Source of the DNA: Heloderma charlesbogerti
Taxonomy: Eukaryota; Chordata; Lepidosauria; Squamata; Helodermatidae
Length of the DNA: 64,000 bases
Reading direction: 5' to 3'
NCBI GenBank assembly: GCA_026122225.1
Contig: JANEZZ010000468.1
Span: 893,001-957,000 of the forward strand
Shown here in pieces: positions 45,686 to 55,970 of this stretch. How positions within the stretch are numbered: the first letter of the stretch is position 1; each line of letters starts with the position of its first letter. Both the position numbers and the translations under genes were made by a program. The notes beneath the pieces are model-generated. The model saw nothing but the letters and a program-made list of their open reading frames with translations. It was not told where the DNA came from and did not search any database.

Positions 45686-46226
45686 TGTCAGGGTGGAATC
45701 TGAGCCCAGAGAGCCCCAGAGCAGTTCTGATTCTGAGGAGGAACAGCATTCCGTGGGAGTGGAGCCAGCTCATCCCTCACAGGCTCAGCACCTGGCAGAG
45801 ATTCCTCCTGCCAGCATTCCAGAGGCAGTTAGTGACCCTGGTAGTGAGGGAGTGCAGGAGGGAGGCGTCTTAGAAGCTCGACGCAAACGCAAAGAGCGAC
45901 GAGCGATGGAGGGCGCGGAAAGGAGGCATAGCGCCCATTTGGTGCGCAAGCAACGGCCGCCTCCCATGGACCCAAGGAAAAGAGGGAGGATCTCTCCCTA
46001 GCCCATAAGTTCTGGGTCTTCAAGTGACTCTCTTTCAAATGCGGATCAACTGCCTGCCTGACGCTTAGGCCATGCTGCTGTTCCTTGCTTTAGCCGCTCG
46101 TGATTAGCATCTGAAAGAGTCATTAAGTTGTAATGGGATTAAAGCTTTGAAAAGAATTCCCTTTCGTCTGTGTCTTGAGTTGGCTATTGGAATCTACTGA
46201 GAGAGGCCGCCAAGGCGTTCCTGACA
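45686..46226 (+). mobile_element. Solo LTR, 541 bp (copy 2)
   Basis: Begins TGTCAGGGTGGAATC and ends GGCGTTCCTGACA, exactly 541 bp like copy 1. Flanks CCCTT (45681-45685) and CCCCT (46227-46231) match at 4 of 5. ATTAAA at 46138-46143 is a candidate poly-A signal, and GTCTGTGTCTTGAGTTGG follows. An open frame of about 102 codons (45693-46001) carries SEPREPQSSSDSEEE, HLAEIPPASIP, MEGAERR and PPPMDPRKRGRISP. The same frame is recognisable in copy 1. Nested inside the hAT at 42690-46475. Confidence 0.85.
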
Positions 46227-47091
46227 CCCCTCCTGCCCATCAGTGTGATCTTTGAGAAGCTGATACATTTTGGAGATAGCCTGTCTTGGCTGGTCAGAAG
46301 ACATAAGAAGAGCTACGAATCTCAGAGGGTTATGAGGTGCCTCGTGGAGGGGGGTGACTCACTTTGTGGTGCCTCGGTGCTAGGCTGATCCACTTTGTAT
46401 CATGCTGAGGAACCTCCGAAACAGCCTGCTTCACCTCGTTATTCAGGCTTTGTACCGAAGTGGTGCACAGCCCCACCATACGGCAATCTTTCCCTAAGCT
46501 TCCTCAAAGGCCACGCACACCCGTCCCACTCCCAGCGCCAATGCCAGCTCCCTCCCAGTCACAATGACATGTGGACTGCCTGCCAAACTATTAGCACCTT
46601 GTGCTATGGGGAAAAGGAAAAGATTGCTTTCCCCTGCCCCCCACCCCCCACATTAGCTGATCTCCACCAGTTGTAGTTTGGATTCAATCCATTATCTTGT
46701 GCCATATTTTACAGATGGAAAGACCAAAACACAGAGAAAAGATGCAACATGAACAAAACCCAGTATCACACCAATGCCTAGAATGCCACCTGAATGGCTA
46801 GATGACTAGTCAAGCCTTCAGCCACATCCTTTGTTTGCATTAGTAGATTTGTCTTAGCTGCCTCAGAGTAACACATTGGTGCAATTGGTACCACAGTTTG
46901 GACTCCGAAGTTCCTGTGTGTTCACCCATTACACCAGGGGTGGGGAATGTTTTTTAGCCTAAGCATCGAATTCAGTTTCAGAGACGTTCCTGGAAGCTTC
47001 CTTCCATTGGTGGGCAGGACTGAAGGCAAAGGGGTGGGGCAAAAAATACAAAAAACGTACCAGCATATTGTAGCTTAAAGCTCTTACTGCC

Positions 47092-47946
47092 TAGGGATGG
47101 CGGAGAATTTCTCCCCGAAACTTCGGGGGGCCGAGCGCCAACGTGTACGGCCCCCCAAACAAGTTTCGGGGAGAAATCCTCAGCACCCCCCCGCCCCCTG
47201 CCCCCCCCGGGACGGGACTTACCTTCCCTGAATGTCCCTCCCGGTGGCAGGTCCGGCTGGCAGTTCGTCGGGTGTTCGAGTGGGGCGGGAGCGGCGGCCG
47301 GTCTTTCGACCGGCTGCCGCCGCCGCCATTGCAATAAAAGAAAAAAAAAGTCCCCTGATAGGCTACGTGACGATTCACGTAGCCTATCATGGCTAGATTT
47401 GCAAAGTCAGCCGTGATAGGCTACGTCAATCATCACGTAGCCTATCATGGGTGACTTAAAAAAAAAAAAGTGTGTACGAATAATGGCGGCCCCCATAGGG
47501 AGCCGCCATTCCCGTTCCTTATTTGGTCGCTGTAGTCTACGTAAATGTTTACGTAGACTACGGCGAAAATAAGGGCAACGCGTATGCGCTTTTTTTTTTT
47601 TTTTTAAGTCACCCGTGATAGGCTACGTGATGATTCACGTAGCCTATCACGGCTGACTTTGCAGATCTAGCCGTGATAGGCTACGTGAATCGTCACGTAG
47701 CCTATCAGGGGGCGTGTTGTTGTTTTTTTTAACTTTCACGTTCGCGACCGGGCGAGGCGGCAAGCCTCCTCCCCGGCCTGAATTTCGGCCGGGCGAGGCG
47801 GGAAGCCTCCCCCCCGGCCTGAATTTCGGCCGGGCGAGGCGGGAAGCCTCCCCCCCCGGCCTGAATTTCGCGGGGGGAGCAGCGAAGCGCTCCCCCCCAC
47901 CGCGAACAAGCTGCGAGAAAAGGTAAGTGACTTTCGTCCACCCCTA
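47092..47946. mobile_element. Hairpin-rich hAT-type non-autonomous element, copy C
   Basis: 855 bp from TAGGGATGGCGG to CCACCCCTA, with a perfect 8-bp duplication TTACTGCC (47084-47091 and 47947-47954). The unoccupied target is seen once at 61309-61316 in a paralogue. Hairpins: 47356-47389 (15-nt arms TGATAGGCTACGTGA and TCACGTAGCCTATCA), about 47414-47447, about 47484-47514 (ATGGCGGC arms), 47532-47561 (14-nt arms GTAGTCTACGTAAA), about 47617-47650 and 47672-47706. A GC-rich tandem of about 43 bp, three units (GGCCGGGCGAGGCGG...GGCCTGAATTTC), lies at about 47743-47870. Outward splice donors: AAG|GTAAGT on the minus strand at 47217-47225 and on the plus strand at 47920-47928. Confidence 0.92.
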
Positions 47947-48006
47947 TTACTGCCAGTATGTAAGTCTTAGGAGAGGCATTTCAACCTTTTAGAATGGGGA
48001 AAAAGT

Positions 48007-48731
48007 AGAGCTGTGTGCAGATGGCCTCTTGAAATTCTCCACCTTATTTGTGAGCAAAGAAATTTGGGAGATAATTTCCAAGGGAAAGAGAAATTCTCAA
48101 CAGTGCTTGTAGCACAGCTTCTTTCAGTAAGGGGGGGGGGTTGTGCTGCAACGGCATCAACTGTGTTGGCAGGTAGGCCCCCATTTTGCATCCAGTACAA
48201 CGTAGGTGTGAGGGGCGGGAGGCAGTGCTGTATCAACCCCCAGGAGTGAGGTGGAGTTAGTGCTTTGCCAAAAACTGTCCTCAAATTTCCTGAAGTTTTT
48301 ATTCCCCCATGAAAGGGGCTTCCATTGTTCTGCTTCACTCTCAGGACAGTCTATAATTTTTGTTGAATTTCTTTTGGTGGTGTTTTTGAGCTTACCCAAT
48401 CACAGCCACCCAGGCTGCTGGCGCTTCCTGATCTGAAAAACCCCTAAGGGAGGAATTAGCTCATGATGCCTTCCAGCAGGCTTCAGTTGAAGTGTAGGGA
48501 GCTGAGGAGGCTACAGGATGCCAAAGAGATGATTGTACAATGAAAGACTGGACGCTTGTGCTCATTCCTTGGCCACCTCCTATGTAAGGTAAGCCCAAGA
48601 AATCCCAACCCAACCCTTGAGAATCTCTTCGAAATTTCTTCACCATTGAATTTCTTTTCGAAATAAATTTCTCTTCTATCAAGAATGAGAATGGTCAAAA
48701 AAATGCGGGAGAAATTTTCAACGCAGCAGTA
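48007..48731. mobile_element. 725-bp non-autonomous element nested in Charlie-type MITE
   Basis: Begins TAGAGCTGTGTGCAG and ends TCAACGCAGCAGTA. Flanks GGAAAAAG (47999-48006) and GAAAAAAC (48732-48739) agree at 6 of 8. The paralogous empty site around 61359-61375 reads GGGGAAAACTCTGCAAAAGC, so the block is absent there. The terminal sequence TAGAGCTGTG resembles the GGGCTGTGCAC terminus of the hAT at 42690. No ORF with a recognisable domain. Confidence 0.6.
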
Positions 48732-49382
48732 GAAAAAACTGCACAAAAGCTGGGAAACTACCAAATTATCGGTGGGTGGGGCCAAGAGGATGGGGCCAAG
48801 AGAAAGGGATGTGCCATTATGGGAACCCCAAAGGGCCAGATTTGGCCCCTGGGTCTGATATTCCCCATCCCTGCATTCCACCTATGCTACTTGCTACCAA
48901 TCATTCAGCATCTGTACCTGTATATCTGTGCTTTTGTCTGACAAGCTGATCGAACATCAGCTTTACCAGCCTTTTGCAGATAGGAAAAGTGGGGCCCAGA
49001 AGAATCTAGGTGAGTTCCTGGATGAGACCTTCCGCTACTGATGTCCTGCTGTATGCCCCAGCTGTGCATACAGCAGCTACTTGTACAAGGCTTCCTCTGG
49101 AGAAAAATATTAGAGATCTATTAACATTTCTCGCCTGCTATAGTATCCCAAGACTTTGAGACAGGTTACAATTTTAAACTAATCTGCCAAGTAAAATTCA
49201 AAGAGTATATAGTCAAATCCCACAACTTTAAATGTTTGCCTTAACCCAGTCCAAAATTAAGGCATTTTGAGAAGCATGATAAGCTTAAGCCAAGAATACC
49301 TTTCTATATGCCCTTGAAATTTCCACAGAAAGGGAGCAAGAGGAAATGGTCTCTAAATTAGGCAGAGCCCAGACTGTATAAG

Positions 49383-49512
49383 GCAGCTTTCCCCAACCTG
49401 GTGCCCTCTAGATGTTTTAGACTTGGACTCTCATCAGCCCCAGCCAGCAGGGCTAATGGGCAGGGATGATGGGAGTTGTAGTTCAAAATATCTGGAGAGC
49501 TTGGGGAAGGTT
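49383..49512. repeat. Palindromic MITE, CCTTCCCCAACCTGG family (copy 4)
   Basis: GCTTTCCCCAACCTGGTGCC on the left pairs with AGCTTGGGGAAGGTTGG on the right. Inner words are CTCATCAGCCCCAGCCAGCA and GATGGGAGTTGTAGTTC. Confidence 0.85.
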
Positions 49513-50772
49513 GGTGTAAGAGATACTGAACACTCGGTACTGTACCTAATACTCTCATGACCTGGTTCTCAGTACCTGTGACAATGAACCTACCACACCC
49601 ATTATTTCACTGCATAAAATATGGTATGAGTGGAACCTCAGACCACCTTCTCTACAAAGAGGATTGTCGAAGCCTCAGCATCCTGCCTCCACCTGGTACC
49701 AACCTGAAGGCATCTGCACAGCAGCTGCCTTTGGCTCCTTGAACAAAGGGGGCACAGCCAGGGGCAGCAGGTTTAAGACAGATAGACATACCAAGAAAAA
49801 GAAACTGTCTCTTTTCCACAGAATGTCTGTATAGCCTGATAAACTCCTCACGAGCACAAAGGGGAGGCTTTGTCTAGGCCAGAGAGAAGAATCAATCAGC
49901 AGAGAGCAGGGAGGGAGATGGAAGATTTATTATATTCTGTGAACGTACAATAATAAACAGACATATGATTGCTCGCTGTTTCATTCTCCTCCCCTCCAAC
50001 AGGCATTTATTACTCCCTGCCTGGAGTGTTTTTTTGCGGACAGTGGCAGGAGGCAGCATCTTTTCCGTCGACATGACTCAAGCTACCTCTTTTCCACCCA
50101 GTACCATAGTCCATGTCTTGTTTGTTTTTCTTTTCTTCACAAGACAGATTGACAGAGAACATGTAGCAGCAAGACCTCCCATCCCTGATCAGCACATCAC
50201 AACCTCAGGGGGATGTTGTTGGAGGGGCGTATGCTTCTGTGGCCATCGTCTGTCTCCAGTCTCCTGCAGGGCCAGGTGCTGTATCCTCTTTGCAAAGAGC
50301 ACAAATCTCAGAGCCAAATCCTTCAGTGGTGTAAACTGGCATTGCCGCTGAATTCAACGGAGGGAGTGGTGCCTGATTTATAGCAGCTGGGGAGTCAGAC
50401 TTCTGTGTCAAAGGGTTTCTCTGCAACCCATCACTTTAGGGTTGAACTACTTGTTAATTGTCCCATTAATCCTAAGGAGGTGGCTTTTCAAAGTTGCCCC
50501 ATTTCTATCTATCAGGGTTTTGTTTTCTGCCAATCTAGCCTGGCAGTAGTCAGACAGGATGTGAGAAGCGCTGCTGTGGAATTAGAATTCTTTGAAACCA
50601 GGATCCTTATTTTAGTACTCAAATGAGAACAAGCCCTTATACAAATATGGAAATATAATATCTTGCTACTTAATTGCACTAGATATTTACCCCATGTTTG
50701 CACTGATTTGAAATATCATCCATTTTGATGGATGCAGCACTAACAAAATTTAAATGGAATAGATTCTCACTT
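49513..50772. other. No gene recognised
   Basis: Short ORFs on both strands only. No repeats matching the families above. Confidence 0.4.
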
Positions 50773-50780
50773 ACTTCAAG

Positions 50781-51222
50781 TAGGCATGTGTGAAGAATCT
50801 GCTGTGCTGGATTTCTTTTTTATGGATTTCTTCAATTTGCAGCCCCCAGAAACCTACATGGACCGGACATTTTTTGCATCTGAAAATCCATACAAAATTT
50901 GTGATGCATTCCATGGAACAGCAGCAGCAGAAATTTCCGATGAAATGTGTACTTTTGAAAAGTGCACAAAGAAAATGCATTCATTTTTAAAATGTGGATA
51001 AACACACATTTTAAAATGCAGATAATGGATGCATACAAAAAATGTGTACAATTTGAAATATGGGCACAAGATATGCATGCTTTTAAGAAGTGCACACACA
51101 AAAAATCTGTATAGATTAACGTCCAGGGAAAAATATCTACACAAACCACAGTACAGAACAGACCTGGCAGTGAAAATGACAGAAGCCCATGGAACCAGAC
51201 ATGGCATGTCTGTCCATCCCTA
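50781..51222. mobile_element. hAT-type MITE, copy E
   Basis: 442 bp from TAGGCATGTG to CATGTCTGTCCATCCCTA. Flanks ACTTCAAG (50773-50780) and ACGCCAAG (51223-51230) agree at 6 of 8. The AT-rich interior has repeated AAAATGTGGATAA-, AAAAATGTGTACAA- and AAGTGCACACA-type words, similar in style to 32730-33180. It makes long but meaningless ORFs on both strands. Confidence 0.72.
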
Positions 51223-51589
51223 ACGCCAAGGGCTGAAGTTTTAGCAAAAATATAAGTAACACAAGACACGTGGTTAGCACCAAAAAGAGATGGGATTCTT
51301 TGTGAATTAAACCCAAATGGGTAAACTCTTTCACCAATAATTAGCCCTTGGGGAACTTATTCATAACGTCTGAGTCATGCTATTCTGTTTCCCATTTATT
51401 TTGTTTTATTTCATCTTCACCAATAAGAGAGATGACCTGATTTCACAAACCCTGAGTTTCATAAAAATGCTCATTCATTCCAGTAATAGCTTTGTTTGTA
51501 CACTTGAGGATCTGGATATGGATGACTCTGTCCCCATGCGCATTCATTTCCTTATGTATCAGATGAGGACAGTAGGCAAATATGGGGTT

Positions 51590-51880
51590 GTATCCAATGT
51601 AAGTCTAATTTAAGTCCCATTCATTTCAATGGGTCTACTCTAAGTAGCAATAACCTATGGTCAGTTCTCAAGTCCAGATGGCACCCTGAACAATTGCCTC
51701 TCTAGTGCAAATACCAAGCCAGGACATGCTGCACAACCCTATGTACACTTACTCAGAAATAAGACCTGCTGAATTCAGTGGCACATACTCCCAATCTCTT
51801 CAGAACATTGTATCCCTTATGTGGGAGTAAATAAATGTGAAGTCAGTAGGACTGGCTTCAGAGTAAACAAACATAGGATC
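51590..51880. repeat. GCAATCC-family repeats, two adjacent partial copies
   Basis: TAAGTCCCATTCATTTCAATGG (51613) and AACCCTATGTACACTTACTC (51737) are the typical inner words. The second is closed by CAAACATAGGATCAGG at 51866. Confidence 0.5.
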
Positions 51881-52104
51881 AGGCTATTTGGCTGTTTTCT
51901 TAAGAAGTACTTACAATTCCTGCATCTGCTCGATGAGGATGATCTCAACCTGCATTATACCTGCTTACACATTTCTGCAATTTGGGATATCAGCCAACAT
52001 GGAGAACCCATGGTCCAACAAGAAAACTCAAATGCTGTGTTTCTCACAGGAACCTGTCTGTGCTTTAAGATCAGTACTGGAGGCCCTGCTTGTCAGCCTG
52101 CCTT

Positions 52105-52335
52105 TAAGATCAGTTGGATTGGTGGGCATTAAGAACAGGGCCTTCTCAGTAGCAGGCTCTGTTTTATAGAACCCAAGGGATGCACATTCAGCCCTTCAGA
52201 GTAGCATTCCAAAAGGCTTTCAAACCCCACCTGTTTCAAATGGCTTTTGACTGTCGTATTCTCAGACACGCTGCTGTTTTAGTGTTGTTTTACTGCTGTG
52301 GCTTTGAAAATGGTTTTATACCGGTTGAATTACAT
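52105..52335 (+). mobile_element. L2 LINE ORF-end fragment
   Basis: ACAGGGCCTTCTCAGTAGCA, TTCCAAAAGGCTTTCAAAC and ACACGCTGCTGTTTTAGTGT match the L2 C-terminus and early 3' UTR order. No tail preserved. Confidence 0.55.
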
Positions 52336-53289
52336 TTTAGCATATTGCTCTGTGAGTGTGTGTGTGTGTGTTTGTATTTTTTTAAGTTAAAAGTTCTATT
52401 ACAATGTCATACTAGAATTTGTTACAATATATACCATGTTATATTATATTGTTGTATTTTTGATCAGGCTGCCACAAAAAGCTGGCCAAGAACAGCAGGA
52501 CTGCCTATTGACTTTACTCAAGGTGTACATGGTGCCACACTTTTTAAAGAGCTGACCAAAACACCTCATCCAAGAAGATATAACTCGCCAAAAATTAGCA
52601 AAAGTGGCTGCTAGTGCTTCTGGCTCAGTGCAAGCTTCAGATGGCTCACAGGCCAAAAAGGAAGGAGCCTGGTATTGGCAGATTTCACGGGAATTTTAAG
52701 CATCTCCATCTGCTGGAACGATTAAACATCAGAATAGAAAACAACCAATTCCATGTTCACTAAAGTCTAGCTGAATATTCTAAGGAGAAATCCACAGGAT
52801 GGAGAGCATGTAAGAACACAGAGCAATGGCCCTACAATAATAAGAGTCTCAAATCTGTCAAAGTGAGATCTTTGCCTTGTTCCTGTTACTGAACAATGTT
52901 TTTGCTATATGGGCACCTCACTGTCTTTGCATTTGCCTTGTATTCAAAATTGCCCTGTTAGGCCTGGTCTGACAGCACAGGGCCATTGTGCCTTTGTGGC
53001 AGATGAAGAACAGACTGCAGTTCAACAGTGGAGCAGAAAGCTGGCATTTAAAGAGAAGCTGGACAGTCATCTGCCAGAGATGCTGCAGCTGGATCCTGCA
53101 TTGAGCAGGAGGGTTGACTAGATAACCTCCAAGATCCCTTCCAACATGAGGATTCTCTGAACAGAAACTCAGAGACATGAACGTGCCCAGGATTACAGAG
53201 CAAATCAGTGGCTTGAATCAGTAGAGCAGCCTTCCCCAACCTGATGCCTTCCAGATGTGTTGGACAACAAACCCCATCACCCTCAGCCT

Positions 53290-53945
53290 GGGAGCTCACA
53301 TAGCTCAGTGGAAGAGCACCTGCTTTGAATGCAGAAGGTCCCAGGTTCAATCCTTGGTATCTCCACATAGGGATGGAAAAACCTCTGCCTGAAATAGGGA
53401 TGGCCAAACTCATCCCTGCCCACTCTTCTCGCTGGACCCCCTCCTCTGCTGAGCCACCGTTTTGTGGGAAATTGGCAGCTCGTCCTTTCATGTAAAGGGC
53501 CTTTTTGTGCAAATGGCAGCTGTAAATAGGCCCATTTACACAACATTACAGGCATGCATGATCTAAATAGACCATTTACGCCTGTATTTTTGCATAAATG
53601 GGCCTATTTATGGCCGCCATTTGTGCAAAAGGGCCCTTTACCTTTTGCACAAAGGATGTAAAAGGATGAGCTGCCATTTCCCACAAAATGGCTCAGCAGA
53701 GGAGCAGGGACCATTGCACTTGCCCGACTCCGCGCGCACAGAATTGGTCAAGTGTGGGGGTCCGTGGCCCAGCATCTAGGGGGCCAAACTGGCAGAAATC
53801 TGCTGAGCTCAAGTCCCCAATCAGATGCTCGCAACATCCCTAGCCTGAAACCCCAGAGAGCTGCTGCCAGTCAGCGTCAGCAGTATTGGGCTAGATGGAC
53901 CAATGGTCTGATTCCGTATAAGGCAGCTTCATATGTTCATGTGAT
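53290..53945 (+). mobile_element. tRNA-derived SINE, split by copy D
   Basis: The head CTCACATAGCTCAGTGGAAG (A box) and GGTTCAATCCTTGG (B box) end at GCCTGAAA (53387). The body resumes at 53843 with GCCTGAAACCCCAGAGAGCT and ends GTATAAGGCAGCTTCATATG. The tRNA-like head is not a tRNA gene, because the body follows directly and no 3' acceptor half is present. Confidence 0.88.
53395..53842. mobile_element. hAT-type foldback MITE, copy D
   Basis: 448 bp from TAGGGATGGCC to AACATCCCTA, with a perfect 8-bp duplication GCCTGAAA (53387-53394 and 53843-53850). The interior is one long foldback. CTCCTCTGCTGAGCCAC at about 53441 pairs with TGGCTCAGCAGAGGAG at about 53689. TAAATAGGCCCATTTA at 53523 pairs with TAAATGGGCCTATTTA at 53595. 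TTTTGTGCAAATGGC at 53503 pairs with GCCATTTGTGCAAAA at 53616. Terminal and target signatures match copies A-C but the internal sequence differs, and no splice donors flank its ends. Confidence 0.9.
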
Positions 53946-53998
53946 GGGTTTGCCATCCAACACATCTGGAAGATGTCAGGTTGAGGAAGCTACGGTAG

Positions 53999-55544
53999 AG
54001 AATGGTCACATTTTCAGAGTCTTTCTATGCTAGTGGCTGCCTCTTGTTGTTTCCCCAGATACCAGAGAATGAGTAAGGCTACTGAGCTCTGATGTTTTAA
54101 AAGTCTGCCTTATTTAGGTGGAATGGGGGCAGGGAGGAGTATCCCTTCCCCTTTACCTTAGAACTTTGTAACTTCACATGGCTTCCCTTTACTTCACTTC
54201 CCCTCCTAATGGAACAGACTTAGAAATACTCCAGAGAGTCTCTTATTTTTCAAACATGGGATTGGTCACATTAAAAAAAATTCCCACACAATTTCTCAGT
54301 GCGACGGAAAGAGCTGCGAGGCAGGCAACACTCTAGTTAATATGCCATCAATTCCTGATGACTCACACAGTTAAATTAGCAGTTCAGTTGCTTCCACCCA
54401 ATAAAGCTTGAATCACTGTTCAGTGCCAAGTCCAAAGCCATGTTGGTGGGACCCAACCTCTCCAAGTCATCTCCCTGAAGGGCTGCCTGGCCAGAGCCCT
54501 TCACCGAGAGGGTTTTCTTCTGCTTTTAAAGCAAAGTGGCACTGCAAACTAGGCAAAAACCTCTCCCTCTATGCTCAGCCAGTTCTCCTATGCCCTGTCC
54601 CAGTCTTACCATCTCTTCACTTTGCTGAGTGTGTTGTAATTATTATGTTTCATCTGTCTCGTTGCCTTCAGCTGGCAGTTTTAGATGTGTGTTGATTGTT
54701 ACCTGCCTGGGGCTTTGGGGGATCAGGCAGGTTAATAAAAATGCCACCACCCCCATGCAGCAAGTTTACCACCTGCTTTCGATATGAAGGGAGAACCTGA
54801 GAACCTGCACTCCCTGAACTAGCTAGTTCCAATGCCCAACAGACAGAGATTAGGCAGCCAAATCTATTGCTGGGAATCTGTGGTTGGTGTGTGTGTTTTC
54901 CAAAGTACAACGCGTTCCTGAAAAACAAACATCACTAAGCAAAGCAAAGGCCTTTTTGCAAATTTTCAAACCATGAAAGAAAGGTACAAGGAAGCAACCC
55001 AATCCACTCTTCTTTTTCTCATGTTGGCATCAAACAGTGTCTGTAAAAATTCAGGGGACAGAGAAAGAGAAAGCAATTGGGGTGTTTAGCCTGTTGCATT
55101 CTGAAGGCTTGCCATCTGCCTAGTTTTCCATTGGGTCAGGCCATTTCTATCTTCTGGTTTGTTTCACTCTTCCTTTTAGCTCAGCCTCAGTAATGGGCAA
55201 CTGTCTGTTTTACATGTTCACATGAACTAACAAATGCACAGAATAATTATATCTGCCAAGCCTGTTTCTTCTTCTTTTTCTCCTTCTCCTTCTTTGGCTG
55301 TCTTATCCTACTTAAATAATCACATGAGTTGTGATTGAATCTGCATAAGAATAAAACAATAGTTCTGAAGAAACAAAGCAGGCTTTCTTCATTTTTAGAT
55401 GCCTGCCTATGTAAAAGCAGTGCCATATTAAAAGAGTCATTCCCTCCAGTGTGAGAGGGAAGGAGCAGTGTCTCTTCTAAGGTGGTGCTCATCACACATC
55501 ATTTCATTTTAAGTATGTGTATGAAAAATAGCCAACATTTGTGA
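53999..55544. other. No gene recognised; possible old LINE tail near 54420-54745
   Basis: TTACCTGCCTGGGGCTTTGG followed by TTAATAAAAATGCC has the look of an L2-type 3' end, but it is too diverged to assert. A CTT-rich run lies at 55264-55292. Confidence 0.35.
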
Positions 55545-55970
55545 TAACGGCCACAGCTCAGAGGTAGAGCACATGCTTTGCATGCTGTAGGTCCCAGGTA
55601 CAATTCCTGGCATCTCCAGGAGTCTTTCTCCAGGGCTGGGAAAAACTCCTGCTGGAAACCCGGAAGAGCTATTGCCAGTTAGTCAGCCAGTTTGCACAAT
55701 TGCTGCAGCCCACTGTGGCTTATTTAAGCCACAGTGGAGTGTAACGCATGCCGGTGGCCATTGTGAATATTCAAGCTGGGGCAGGTGGGTGCTGCAGCTT
55801 ATTGTGACGAGTGAATCCGGAGCAGGGGGGGTTGTTGCTGTGGTTAACAAACCACCCACAAAAACAGCTGCAGCGATTGCACAAACCAGGCCACAGTTGA
55901 CAACACTGGACTAGATAGTCCAATAATCTCTCTCAGTATAAGGCAGCTTTCTATGTTCCTATGTTGTTTA
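55545..55970 (+). mobile_element. tRNA-derived SINE, split by an inverted-repeat insert
   Basis: The head CCACAGCTCAGAGGTAGAGC and GGTACAATTCCTGG, then the body up to GCCAGTTAGTCAG (about 55687), continue at about 55893 with TTGACAACACTGGAC and end GTATAAGGCAGCTTTCTATG. The uninterrupted copy at 38010 defines the join. Confidence 0.85.
55688..55892. mobile_element. Small inverted-repeat MITE inside SINE
   Basis: Left GTTTGCACAATTGCTGCAGC. The right end, as reverse complement, reads GTTTGTGCAATCGCTGCAGC, so 17 of 20 bases match. The terminus resembles that of the MITE at 18629-19097 (GGTTTGCACAT). The target duplication is unclear. Confidence 0.65.

Larger units (their letters stand above)
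42690..46475 (-). mobile_element. hAT transposon, internally deleted, with nested LTR
   Basis: The left end CAGGGCTGTGCACGG and the right end GGTGCACAGCCCCA share 11 inverted bases (GGGCTGTGCAC). Flanks CTATATGG (42682-42689) and CCATACGG (46476-46483) match at 6 of 8, as expected for an aged hAT duplication. Inside lies a BED-type zinc finger remnant (43618-44046), which is the N-terminus of a hAT transposase read on the minus strand. The RNase H-like catalytic domain and C-terminal dimerisation region are absent. A 541-bp solo LTR (45686-46226) inserted later. Short tandem arrays at about 43025-43320 and 43565-43690 add to the length. The coordinates of the ends are the best-supported part; internal structure is inferred. 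Confidence 0.7.
46935..48873. mobile_element. Charlie-type hAT MITE hosting two nested elements
   Basis: The left end CAGGGGTGGGGAATG and the right end ATTCCCCATCCCTG form a classic hAT-Charlie-like TIR. Flanks CATTACAC (46927-46934) and CATTCCAC (48874-48881) agree at 7 of 8. Removing copy C (47092-47946) and the insert 48007-48731, each with one duplicated 8-bp target, leaves about 343 bp. The two remaining internal joins are seen uninterrupted in a paralogous copy at about 61205-61500. Confidence 0.85.
53227..53998. repeat. Palindromic MITE (copy 5) split by a SINE
   Basis: The left half (53227-53285, CAGCCTTCCCCAACCTGATG) and the right half (about 53946-53998, CATCCAACACATCTGG then CAGGTTGAGGAAGC) are separated by the SINE at 53290. 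The SINE is itself split by hAT MITE copy D. This gives a three-level relative age order. Confidence 0.8.

Noticed and set aside
37175..46226. The two 541-bp LTRs as the ends of one provirus
   Set aside because: They lie in opposite orientations, each has its own short duplicated flank, and there is no gag/pol-like coding between them.
53292..53365. tRNA gene
   Set aside because: A and B boxes are present, but there is no acceptor-stem closure. The sequence continues into a SINE body shared with 38010 and 55545.
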